Source: JBPOFM01 sp041391925
GTDB lineage: Bacteria; Bacteroidota; Bacteroidia; Flavobacteriales; Flavobacteriaceae
NCBI GenBank assembly: GCA_041391925.1
Contig: JAWKNA010000005.1
Location: 248,001 to 312,000 of the forward strand
DNA: 64,000 nucleotides
Direction: 5' to 3'
Made by a program: the position numbers and the translations under genes. Shown here piece by piece: positions 35,901 through 43,884 of this stretch (the stretch's first letter is position 1; each line of letters opens with the position of its first letter). The notes below the pieces were generated by a model, which saw only the letters and a program-made list of their open reading frames with translations, was not told the DNA's origin and did no database searches.

Positions 35901-37721
35901 TTATTCCTTAATCAGTTTTTTGCTGATTGAGTTGTTATCTTGTGTGAGTCTGACAATATAGACGCCACTGCTCAAATCATCTAAAAGAATGACATCAGAA
36001 TTTTGAATTGTTTTTTGGAACACTCTTTTGCCTAAGACATTATAGATTTCGATTTTTGTTTCTGCAGAATTTTTCAAATCGATATGTAACATGTTTTTCG
36101 CAGGATTTGGATAAATTTTAAATTGATTTTCAGTGAATTCATCAGTACCCAGAAGACCACATGTCCAAATTAAATCATCAAAGTTTACACGATTAGTTGG
36201 AACGCTATTATTGTTAATCACTAGAGATTCAAAATCATCGATGCCAACAGGTATTGATGTTGTTATTGGATTGTCACCATAGGGAATTGTGGCTATAAAA
36301 TCTCCATTTACTACCAAATCGAATGTTCCAGTTCCACCTGAAAAGACCCTTTGTGTAGTTACTGTGACAGTTTCGAGCATGCCAACAAAATCAGTACACT
36401 CTAAGATTCCATTTCTCACAGTAATAGTTCTACCATTTAAGGTTTGATCTGTCCTTGCATCAGTTGCATGAAAATTGTAACCATTGTCACCTGTCCATAC
36501 TCTGTCAGCATAAGTACTTGAACTGGAAGGAATATTTTCAAAACTTTCTTCAACACAATTTAAATTTGCTTGACCATCCAAAGTGGTTTCACAATCCTCA
36601 TTACTAGGTTCAGAGACATTTCCGGAAGCATCCTTTGCATACACCACAAAACACCAAGTCAAATTAGGCAGTAAATTATTAGCGGTATAACTTGTCGTTG
36701 TAGAAGTTCCTTTATAAGTACCATTCATGAAAATATCATAAGCAGTGACTGCCACATTATCTGTTGAAGCAGTCCAATTCAAATCAATCGTGCTACTCGT
36801 AGGATTTGAAGCTACCAAATTTGTAGGCATTGAAGGGGCTTCATTGTCAGGTGTAGGATTCCAAATCAATTGCACATATTCAGGATGATCTACAAATGGA
36901 TTTCTGTTGTTTTGATGATTATAAACGGCATTGTTTCTATCGATTTCTCTTTGAGAAACAGGATCCATTTGATGCCAAGTCATCAAGATGTTCAAGAAAG
37001 GGTCGGCCAAAACTTTATCAGAACTTCCATCAAACATATCATAAGCTGACCAAGCACTAACTTGGCTTTGATAACGCGTGACAAAATAAAAATAGATACG
37101 TGCTATATCGCCTTTAAACTCATCAATCGGTTCAAATACGATGCCTGTGTAGCCTGCAGAATAGCCACTATTTAAGTTGTTTCCAAGTTTTGAACCATTT
37201 AGTGTGGGATTAGAGATGCCACTTTGTGAAACCAAGGTTCCAACAACGCCATAAGGATAGTTGCTTCTAAAGCCATTCACACGTCCATCAGTTGGGATGA
37301 CCTGATGCCCATCACTTCTCATGGGAGTTGCATCATTAAAGGCCGATTGTGGAATGACATGTTCTTTATTATAACAATCTCCTTCACTGTTGTAGTTGCC
37401 ACATTCATCGGAGCCATAGCTATAATTATAGGGATCTGAGCCATTTGGATTTTCCGAATACAAATCCAGGATGGTATTGTCATTTTCATAATAGATGTCT
37501 CTATCACTAGTCGCATACAAAACATCCAAGGCATTGTAACCTTGATCGGTGGCAATGTGTTCGTTTGGCAAACCATTATTCGTATTGTCAATGATATTCT
37601 TTAATTGGGTTTTTAGGGTGTAGCCTGTACCAGTGGCAGAATTATAATATCCTGCTGGAATTTGAGCGAATGCAACACTTGTTGCAATGAGAAGGATGAG
37701 AGTAATGTAATTTTTTTTCAT
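35901..37721 (-). CDS. Secreted endonuclease I with fibronectin-III and type IX sorting domains
   Basis: 606 aa, signal peptide 'MKKNYITLILLIATSVAFAQ'. Residues about 20-290 are an endonuclease I (EndA/NucM-like) domain with the catalytic 'CYNKEHVIPQSAF' and 'HQVIPTDGRVNGFRSNYPYG'. A fibronectin-III domain follows ('PTNLVASNPTSSTIDLNWTA'), then a beta-rich region (about 390-520). The C-terminal 75 residues are a type A sorting domain ('FKIYPNPAKNMLHIDL...SGVYIVRLTQ'). It should be an extracellular nuclease used for DNA as nutrient or in biofilms. It begins 4 bases after the RsmB-like stop codon, so it is likely co-transcribed with that gene. Confidence 0.93.
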   Translation of the reverse strand: MKKNYITLILLIATSVAFAQIPAGYYNSATGTGYTLKTQLKNIIDNTNNGLPNEHIATDQGYNALDVLYATSDRDIYYENDNTILDLYSENPNGSDPYNYSYGSDECGNYNSEGDCYNKEHVIPQSAFNDATPMRSDGHQVIPTDGRVNGFRSNYPYGVVGTLVSQSGISNPTLNGSKLGNNLNSGYSAGYTGIVFEPIDEFKGDIARIYFYFVTRYQSQVSAWSAYDMFDGSSDKVLADPFLNILMTWHQMDPVSQREIDRNNAVYNHQNNRNPFVDHPEYVQLIWNPTPDNEAPSMPTNLVASNPTSSTIDLNWTASTDNVAVTAYDIFMNGTYKGTSTTTSYTANNLLPNLTWCFVVYAKDASGNVSEPSNEDCETTLDGQANLNCVEESFENIPSSSSTYADRVWTGDNGYNFHATDARTDQTLNGRTITVRNGILECTDFVGMLETVTVTTQRVFSGGTGTFDLVVNGDFIATIPYGDNPITTSIPVGIDDFESLVINNNSVPTNRVNFDDLIWTCGLLGTDEFTENQFKIYPNPAKNMLHIDLKNSAETKIEIYNVLGKRVFQKTIQNSDVILLDDLSSGVYIVRLTQDNNSISKKLIKE

Positions 37722-37725
37722 GCTT

Positions 37726-38943
37726 TTAATTTGATTTCTTTTTCAATAATGCCATATAAAATCCGTCATAGCCAGATGTATGGGATAATACTTTTTTATC
37801 TGTTACAAAGGTAAATTCTTTTCCCAATTCAGATGTTAAAAAATCTTCAACTTGATTCTGATTTTCAGAAGGTAAAACTGAGCACGTAGCATACACCAAT
37901 TGTCCACCGGGTTTTACCATTCGTGAATATTGTTGAAGAATGTCCTGTTGAGTTTTCTTGATGTCTTCGATGAATTCTGGTTGCAATTTCCATTTGGCAT
38001 CAGGATTTCGCCTTAAAACCCCAAGCCCGGAACATGGTGCATCAATCAAAACCCTATCGGCTTTGTCATATAATTTTTTAATGACTTTGGTGGATTCAAT
38101 TGGTCTGGTTTCTATGTTATAGGCTCCATTTCGTTTTGCTCTACGTTTGAGTTCGTGAAGCTTATTGGCATAGATGTCCAAAGCAATGATTTGCCCTTTA
38201 TTCTCCATCAATGATGCTATATGGAGCGTCTTTCCGCCAGCACCAGCACACGCATCTACTACTCGCATTCCGGGCTGAACATCCAGAAATTCCGCAACCA
38301 ATTGTGACGAAGCATCCTGAACCTCAAACATGCCATTTTTAAACTGTTCTGTTTGAAACACATTGACTCGCTCTTTTAATTTTAGGGCCAGTGGATAGTC
38401 TTTAAGGAATTCGGTTTCAATATCCTGATCAAATAATTCCGAGTGTAATTTCTCTTTGGTTGTTTGAAGTGTATTCACTCTTAAAATGACATCGGCTTGT
38501 ATATTCAACGCGGCAATTTCTTTAGACCAGACGGCATCACCCAATTCTTTCTTCCCCAAGTCATCCAACCAATCAGGTATAGACTCACGATATTTTCTGG
38601 TTTTGGAAAGCTCATCAAATTTGCCTTTGATTTTTCTGGTTGGAGTGCTTTCAAAATAAGACCAATCTGGCAGTTTAATGCCTCTTAACGTTGCCCAAAC
38701 TGCAAACAGACGCCACATATTATCTCTGTCAAAAGGTTCTTTGACATCAGCAATTTCGGCATACAAGCGTTTCCATCGAACGATATCATACACCGTCTCA
38801 GCAACAAAAGCCCTGTCTCGAGCACCCCAACGCTTGTCGCGTTTCAGCAATTGTTGGATGACTTTATCAGCGTATTGATGTTCATTAAAAATGAGCATCA
38901 AGCCATCGATAACTGCAAAACATAGGTTTCTGTGTAAACGCAT
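37726..38943 (-). CDS. RsmB/NOP-type RNA cytosine-C5 methyltransferase
   Basis: 405 aa. N-terminal NusB-like helical region ('HQYADKVIQQLLKRDKRWGARDRAFVAETVYDIV'). The SAM-binding domain has 'VVDACAGAGGKTLHIASLM' (motif I) and 'IIALDIYANKLHELKRRAKRNG'. The catalytic cysteines are in 'VLIDAPCSGLGVLRRNPDAKW' and 'LVYATCSVLPSENQNQVEDFL'. It makes 5-methylcytosine in rRNA or tRNA; the exact target cannot be told. The 5' leader contains a 16-bp perfect tandem duplication (38962-38993), and a TAACTTTG -7 box on the minus strand lies at 39032-39039. The start could also be an internal Met. Confidence 0.92.
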   Translation of the reverse strand: MRLHRNLCFAVIDGLMLIFNEHQYADKVIQQLLKRDKRWGARDRAFVAETVYDIVRWKRLYAEIADVKEPFDRDNMWRLFAVWATLRGIKLPDWSYFESTPTRKIKGKFDELSKTRKYRESIPDWLDDLGKKELGDAVWSKEIAALNIQADVILRVNTLQTTKEKLHSELFDQDIETEFLKDYPLALKLKERVNVFQTEQFKNGMFEVQDASSQLVAEFLDVQPGMRVVDACAGAGGKTLHIASLMENKGQIIALDIYANKLHELKRRAKRNGAYNIETRPIESTKVIKKLYDKADRVLIDAPCSGLGVLRRNPDAKWKLQPEFIEDIKKTQQDILQQYSRMVKPGGQLVYATCSVLPSENQNQVEDFLTSELGKEFTFVTDKKVLSHTSGYDGFYMALLKKKSN

Positions 38944-38961
38944 AAAAGTGTTCTGTTTTTG

Positions 38962-38993
38962 AGTGCTCAGTTGACAAAGTGCTCAGTTGACAA
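38962..38993. repeat. 16-bp perfect tandem duplication
   Basis: The unit AGTGCTCAGTTGACAA occurs twice head to tail (38962-38977 and 38978-38993). It lies 19 bases upstream of the RsmB-like start codon, inside the probable leader. Its end overlaps a small palindrome, GACAAT-C-ATTGTC (38989-39001). Confidence 0.9.
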
Positions 38994-39068
38994 TCATTGT
39001 CTTTAACAAAAGCACACTAAAAATTGGCTTGCAAAGTTACGCTAAAATGTTGCCAATGCACGAACAAT

Positions 39069-39101
39069 TTGTATTTTTTAATGGTAAATAAATTATCTTT
39101 C
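39069..39101 (+). promoter_or_regulatory. Probable promoter of the YCF48-like gene
   Basis: TTG, 22 bases, TATCTTTC: one base off the -7 consensus and a spacer within the known range. It ends 19 bases before the start codon at 39121. Confidence 0.45.
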
Positions 39102-39120
39102 CTAAAAATTAAAATAAGGT

Positions 39121-40161
39121 ATGAAGCAATTGCTGTTTTTATTTATGTTCATAGGAATCATTTCTTGCAAAAAAGAAGTCAAGAAAACGATAAAATTGTT
39201 TTCAAAAGTTGAAATTGAAGACATCTATAATGATTCGACCTTAAGTATCCGAGCTATTGAGATTTTGAATGACAAAAGCCTTGCTTTTGCTGCTAATAAT
39301 GGAGTTTTTGGGCTATATAAACCCAAGTCAAACAGTTGGATGACATCCATACAAAAGCACGATACCTTGAACCTACAATTTCGCTCGGTTGCGCATACCG
39401 CAACAGATTTTTTTATGTTGAGTGTTGGCAATCCAGCGCTGCTTTACAAAACAGGCGATAATGGAGAAATGGAATTGGTTTACAGTGAAGAACACGAGAA
39501 AGTGTTTTACGATGCTATGATTTTTTGGAATGATTTTGAAGGTATTGCCATTGGAGATTCCACCGAGGGTTGCTTAAGTGTCATCATAACACGAGATGGT
39601 GGACATACTTGGTCAAAACTCAATTGTGATGATTTGCCCAATGGGATTGAAGAGGAAGGTGCCTTTGCCGCCAGTAATTCCAATATTGCTATTGATGGTG
39701 ACAAGACTTGGGTGGCTACTACTGCAGGGCGTATTTATTATTCGCCAGATAAAGGCAATTCGTGGCAGGTTTTTGATACACCAATCATCAAAGAAAAAGA
39801 TACCGAAGGGATTTATTCCATTGATTTTTACGATCAATTGAATGGGTTTGCCATAGGTGGCGATTACACCAAGCCAGAAATCACTAATGCCAATAAAATA
39901 AGAACAGAAGATGGTGGTAAAACTTGGAAAATTATAGCAAATGGTAAAGAACCTGGCTATAGAAGTTGCGTACAATATGTGCCAAATAGTGATGCTAATT
40001 CATTGATAGCTATTGGTTTTAAAGGTATTGATTATTCTATTGACAAAGGTACAAACTGGAAACATCTGAGTGACGAATCGTTCTATACCATTAGATTTCT
40101 TAACGATAGTGTTGCTTATGCTGCCGGAAAAGGAAGAATTTCAAGATTGAAATTCCAATAA
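39121..40161 (+). CDS. YCF48/BNR-like beta-propeller lipoprotein
   Basis: 346 aa. Lipoprotein signal 'MKQLLFLFMFIGIISCKKE' (Cys16). Repeated BNR-type blades with the 'DGG/KGxxW' pattern: 'ITRDGGHTWSKL', 'YSPDKGNSWQVF', 'RTEDGGKTWKII', 'SIDKGTNWKHL'. Such proteins, named oxidoreductases or YCF48-related in databases, are probably binding propellers rather than enzymes. No catalytic residues can be assigned. It is a single gene, divergent from the methyltransferase gene and convergent with the Spy-like gene. Confidence 0.85.
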   Translation: MKQLLFLFMFIGIISCKKEVKKTIKLFSKVEIEDIYNDSTLSIRAIEILNDKSLAFAANNGVFGLYKPKSNSWMTSIQKHDTLNLQFRSVAHTATDFFMLSVGNPALLYKTGDNGEMELVYSEEHEKVFYDAMIFWNDFEGIAIGDSTEGCLSVIITRDGGHTWSKLNCDDLPNGIEEEGAFAASNSNIAIDGDKTWVATTAGRIYYSPDKGNSWQVFDTPIIKEKDTEGIYSIDFYDQLNGFAIGGDYTKPEITNANKIRTEDGGKTWKIIANGKEPGYRSCVQYVPNSDANSLIAIGFKGIDYSIDKGTNWKHLSDESFYTIRFLNDSVAYAAGKGRISRLKFQ

Positions 40162-40201
40162 AAAAATTCCAAATTCCAATTATTAGCTTGGAATTTGGAA
40201 T
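40160..40201 (-). terminator. Terminator of the second ECF operon
   Basis: A 14-bp perfect stem (ATTCCAAATTCCAA at 40166-40179 with its complement at 40188-40201) with an eight-base loop. On the minus strand a T run follows. It lies 19 bases after the stop at 40220. Confidence 0.85.
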
Positions 40202-40219
40202 GTGCAAAAGGGTTCTATC

Positions 40220-40663
40220 TCAAGGTCTGTCTTTTTTTGATTCCTTGCGTTTTTTGTATTCCTCAAACATTTTTCTGTTGAATTCGTCTTCGGCAATTCT
40301 CAACTTGATGATTTTTTTTGCAGGAAGGATTTTTTGTAAGTCTTTGATAAAATTTTCACGAAGCTCATGTTTTTTCTTTTCATTGGAAATCATTTCATCA
40401 ATCATTATTTTGGCTTCTTGTTCACTCAAGGATTCCACATTGGTCGCTTTACGTTTGGAATAATTATCTTTTCGAATCGATTGTTCTTGTTCGTCAAACG
40501 TATTATAAATAGGCCAGAATTGTTGTGCTTCGGTTTTTGAAAGTTCCAATTGTTCGGTTAAGTAAGCCACCTTTAAGGCTTTGATGCGTTCTTTGCGGTC
40601 TTGATCTTGCGAAAAGCTGTTCAAAGATACACAAAGGAATAGGGCAATAGCTATTGTTTTCAT
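40220..40663 (-). CDS. Spy/CpxP-like periplasmic protein, possible ECF-system sensor
   Basis: 147 aa. Signal peptide 'MKTIAIALFLCVSLNSFSQ'. The rest is charged and helical ('ALKVAYLTEQLELSKTEAQQFWPIYNTFDEQEQSIRK'), resembling the LTxxQ-like Spy/CpxP fold of Bacteroidota proteins annotated as sensors of ECF-type sigma factors. It overlaps the upstream stop codon as TAATG and is the third gene of a sigma operon. It may sense misfolded envelope proteins and feed back on the anti-sigma-like protein before it; this is inference from context. Confidence 0.7.
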   Translation of the reverse strand: MKTIAIALFLCVSLNSFSQDQDRKERIKALKVAYLTEQLELSKTEAQQFWPIYNTFDEQEQSIRKDNYSKRKATNVESLSEQEAKIMIDEMISNEKKKHELRENFIKDLQKILPAKKIIKLRIAEDEFNRKMFEEYKKRKESKKDRP

Positions 40664-41172
40664 TAGTCTGTTATTAGGTGTTCAACATCAGAATTTTGCA
40701 ATAAATAATCCTCAATGTCTGATGCATTAATAGTGTTTTCCACAAAATCTTCCGAATTCATTTCCTCGGCGTTGAAATATGGAGCAATGTCATAAGCATT
40801 CATATCTTCGTTCATCAAATAATTCTCTATGGAAGCTGTTTCCAAATCATCAAAAGTCAATCCATTTTGGTTTGAATAAAGTAAATTGAAAGCCAAAATA
40901 AAACTCGCAGCGATTCCAGAAACGGAGGCAACGGTTTTCCAGCTGAACATCGAAATAATCTTTGTCGATTTTTTTTCATTCAAGACTGTCAGAATCTCGG
41001 AACCCAAAGTTTCAAAATAGTTATCTGGAACTTTAAATCCATGTGAACCAACCTTGGAAGCAATACGCTCTTCATTCAATTTTGAAAAAACTGCATCCTC
41101 CAGCGCTTCAAAATAATCATCAGGTGTTTTATAACCTGTTGATTTGATGGTATGTAAATTTTTGCTTTTCAT
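40663..41172 (-). CDS. Membrane protein with duplicated N-terminal motif, probable anti-sigma factor
   Basis: 169 aa. One transmembrane helix near residues 79-99 ('TVASVSGIAASFILAFNLLY'). The cytoplasmic part holds two copies of a 24-residue motif, 32 residues apart: 'GYKTPDDYFEALEDAVFSKL' and 'GFKVPDNYFETLGSEILTVL'. The outer C-terminal 70 residues are acidic ('DDLETASIENYLMNEDMNAYD', 'NASDIEDYLLQN'). It lies between an ECF sigma gene and a Spy-like gene, where an anti-sigma factor is expected. I do not recognise a zinc-binding anti-sigma domain. The role is inferred from position and topology. Confidence 0.7.
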   Translation of the reverse strand: MKSKNLHTIKSTGYKTPDDYFEALEDAVFSKLNEERIASKVGSHGFKVPDNYFETLGSEILTVLNEKKSTKIISMFSWKTVASVSGIAASFILAFNLLYSNQNGLTFDDLETASIENYLMNEDMNAYDIAPYFNAEEMNSEDFVENTINASDIEDYLLQNSDVEHLITD

Positions 41173-41203
41173 CAGTAGTTTGACTGAATTTTTGTCAAAT
41201 GGT

Positions 41204-41755
41204 TTAATCGTTCGTTAAGTATTCTTCTATTTTCTTTACAGCGATGTGATAGGATGCTTTGAGCGCGCCTTCACTTGTTTCCAGTATTTCGGACATTTCA
41301 CTGTATTTGATATCTTCAAAATATTTCATGTTAAAAACCAATTGCTGTTTGTGCGGCAAAGTTGCAATGGCTTTCTGTAATTTTAATTGTATATCCTCCC
41401 CTTCAAAATATATATCGGCTTTAAGATTGTCTATTGCTTGCTGTTGGAATTCTTCACTCGTAAGATGATGCCGCTTAGCATTATGATTGATTTGGGTCAA
41501 TGCTTCATTGGTGGCGATACGGTACATCCAAGAAAACAACTTGCTTTCACCTTTAAAACCATGAATATTTTTGTATATTTTAATAAATGTATTCTGTAAC
41601 ACGTCATCGGCATCGTCATGTGATTTTACGATATTACGAATGTGCCAATAGAGACGCTCCTTGTAAGTAGCAATAAGCTCTTTAAAGGCTTGCTCTTTTG
41701 TCTCTTCGGTTTTTAATCGACTGATGAGTTCTGTCTCGATGTCCACAAAAATCAT
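41204..41755 (-). CDS. ECF-type RNA polymerase sigma factor (second module)
   Basis: 183 aa. Region 2 is seen in 'DADDVLQNTFIKIYKNIHGFKGESKLFSWMYRIATNEALT'. Region 4 is seen in 'LPHKQQLVFNMKYFEDIKYSEMSEILETSEGALKASYHIAVKKIEEYL'. First gene of a three-gene operon with the repeat-bearing membrane protein and the Spy-like protein. It is distinct in sequence from the ECF factor at 9347-9877. No consensus promoter is seen upstream, which fits autoregulation by an alternative sigma factor but does not show it. Confidence 0.94.
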   Translation of the reverse strand: MIFVDIETELISRLKTEETKEQAFKELIATYKERLYWHIRNIVKSHDDADDVLQNTFIKIYKNIHGFKGESKLFSWMYRIATNEALTQINHNAKRHHLTSEEFQQQAIDNLKADIYFEGEDIQLKLQKAIATLPHKQQLVFNMKYFEDIKYSEMSEILETSEGALKASYHIAVKKIEEYLTND

Positions 41756-41897
41756 TTTTTATAAGACTGAGTAATTTAATGATAGTTTAATTAATTTTTT
41801 TTCATTTTACGGAATATTTCAAAAAATTGATAATCAATTAGTTGAAAAATAAATCATCGATTAAATGTAAATAAGACCGATGAATTGTATTTTTTTC

Positions 41898-42013
41898 TTG
41901 CATTAATCTACAAAAAAGTATATGTTTACATCATCTAACCTACTTAAAAATTACCAGTCTCCCCAAATCTGGTAATTAAATCGAAAAGGATGCAACCTAA
42001 GTTGCATCCTTTT
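41898..42013 (+). ncRNA. Candidate small RNA with its own promoter
   Basis: TTG (41898-41900), 20 bases, TATGTTTA (41921-41928) resembles the Bacteroidota promoter with one -7 mismatch. Downstream are two perfect hairpins: AATTACCAG/CTGGTAATT (41949-41977) and a 13-bp stem AAAAGGATGCAAC with its complement (41984-42013). The second can act as a terminator on either strand. A transcript of about 80 bases is predicted. Its alternative is simply the terminator of the MsbA-like gene. Confidence 0.3.
41984..42013. terminator. Terminator of the exporter operon (possibly bidirectional)
   Basis: 13-bp perfect stem with loop CTAA, 23 bases beyond the stop at 42037. The T run on either side is short (four T). 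Confidence 0.7.
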
Positions 42014-42036
42014 CTGGTTAAAGTATTTAATTTAAA

Positions 42037-43884
42037 TTATTCAAAACTTTGCATTTCCACTAACTTTTTATAGACTCCATTTTTGCCCATAAGTTCGGTG
42101 TGGGTTCCTTGTTCTGCAATTTCTCCTTTTTGCATTACGATGATTTCGTCTGCATTTTGAATGGTTGAAAGCCTGTGGGCAATAACGATGGATGTTCTAT
42201 TTTTCATCATATTTTCAAGAGCCACTTGGACATATCGTTCACTCTCTGTATCCAAAGCAGAAGTGGCTTCATCCAAAATCATGATGGGTGGATTTTTAAG
42301 CACCGCACGTGCAATACTCAAACGCTGTTTTTGTCCTCCGGAAAGTTTATTTCCCGAATCGCCAATATTTGTCTCGATGCCGTTTGGCAAATCCTTTACA
42401 AATTCCCAAGCATTTGCGATTTTCAAAGCTTCGACGATTTCTTCGTCAGAAGCGGTATCTTTTCCAAGTAGAATATTGTTTTTTATGGTATCATTGAAAA
42501 GAATGGAATCTTGGGTTACCAAGCCCAGCAGGTTTCGCAACGAATGTTTGGTGAGGTCTCTAATGTCTATACCATCTATTTCTATGCTGCCTTCATTTAC
42601 ATCATAAAATCGTGTGACCAAATTGGCTATGGTACTTTTTCCACTTCCGGATTGCCCAACAAGCGCCACGCTCTTTCCTTTTGGAACAGTGATGTTGAAA
42701 TTTTTCAGCACCATTTCGTCTTCATATTTAAAGAAAATATTATTAATTGAAATCTTGTCCGTGAAATCTTTTTTCACAATGGCGTTTGGTTTGTCGGTAA
42801 TTGTGTTTTCTACTTCCAATACATCAAAAACCCTTTCTGCTGCTGCCAGACCTGTTTTCACTTGATAAGACGCTTTTGAAATGGCTTTTGCTGGTGTCAA
42901 TATATTATAGGCAAGCCCCATGTAGGCCAAAAATTTTGAACCTTCCAATAATGGAGTTCCGTCTGCAAATTTTTCAACCAAAACCATGTTACCACCATAC
43001 CAAAGCAAAATGGCGATAACAACAATGCCCATAAACTCACTCATGGGCGACGATAAATTATTTTTCCTGCCAATACTGTTCATGATTTTATACAATCGTT
43101 GTACGGAAGTATTAAATTTACCTTTAAATGTTCTTTCTGAATTATAGCTTTTGACGACTTTCAGTCCACTTAGCGTTTCTTCAACTATGGAAATCAAATA
43201 TCCATTTTCAAATTGCGCTTTTTTGGATTTTGCCTTGAGACTTTTCCCTATCTGGGAAATTATCACGCCGGAAATTGGAATGAAAATGAAAACAAAGAGC
43301 GTCAATTTAAAACTTATGGCAATCATTGCTCCTATGGTGAAAATAATGGTCATGGGTTCTTTGACAATCAATTCCAAAATCGAAAAAAAGGAATTTCTTA
43401 TCTCATTGACATCGTTGAGCATCCTTGCCATTACATCGCCTTTCCTTTTTTCAGAATAATAGGCCACTGGTAGACTGATGATCTTATCAAACATTTTAGT
43501 GCGAATATCCCTTAAGACTCCATTTTTGAGTAGCAACAGATGGTTGAGGGCCAAATAATTAAATAGATTTTTGAGCAGAAAAGTTGTTATGATAAGGCAC
43601 ACAACTAACAATAGAGCATATTGTGCACCATTTTCTTGGGTAAGTTTGGTTATGTAATAGTATAAATAGTCTTTTCCAAAGGAAGCTATTTCCCAGATGG
43701 AACTGAGTTTAGGTTCAATAACAATTTTTTCGACATCCTTGAACAGCACGTCTAGCATTGGAATCAATGCGATGAATGACAGTGTGCTGAACAGTGCATA
43801 CAGGATGTTGAAAATAATGTTCCAGATGATATTGCCTTTGTAAGGCTTGAGGAATGGAGTTATTTTTTTTAAATTTTCGTCCAT
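42037..43884 (-). CDS. ABC exporter, MsbA-like (fused membrane and ATPase domains)
   Basis: 615 aa. About six transmembrane helices in residues 15-320, starting 'NIIWNIIFNILYALFSTLSFIALIPML'. The ATPase domain has Walker A 'GQSGSGKST', signature 'LSGGQKQR', Walker B 'IMILDEATSALD' and the switch 'IVIAHRLSTI'. It is of the homodimeric lipid/drug exporter type; lipid A core flipping is possible but unproven. The start overlaps the stop of the phosphohexomutase gene (TAATG), so translation is coupled. No further transporter partner is nearby. Confidence 0.94.
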   Translation of the reverse strand: MDENLKKITPFLKPYKGNIIWNIIFNILYALFSTLSFIALIPMLDVLFKDVEKIVIEPKLSSIWEIASFGKDYLYYYITKLTQENGAQYALLLVVCLIITTFLLKNLFNYLALNHLLLLKNGVLRDIRTKMFDKIISLPVAYYSEKRKGDVMARMLNDVNEIRNSFFSILELIVKEPMTIIFTIGAMIAISFKLTLFVFIFIPISGVIISQIGKSLKAKSKKAQFENGYLISIVEETLSGLKVVKSYNSERTFKGKFNTSVQRLYKIMNSIGRKNNLSSPMSEFMGIVVIAILLWYGGNMVLVEKFADGTPLLEGSKFLAYMGLAYNILTPAKAISKASYQVKTGLAAAERVFDVLEVENTITDKPNAIVKKDFTDKISINNIFFKYEDEMVLKNFNITVPKGKSVALVGQSGSGKSTIANLVTRFYDVNEGSIEIDGIDIRDLTKHSLRNLLGLVTQDSILFNDTIKNNILLGKDTASDEEIVEALKIANAWEFVKDLPNGIETNIGDSGNKLSGGQKQRLSIARAVLKNPPIMILDEATSALDTESERYVQVALENMMKNRTSIVIAHRLSTIQNADEIIVMQKGEIAEQGTHTELMGKNGVYKKLVEMQSFE

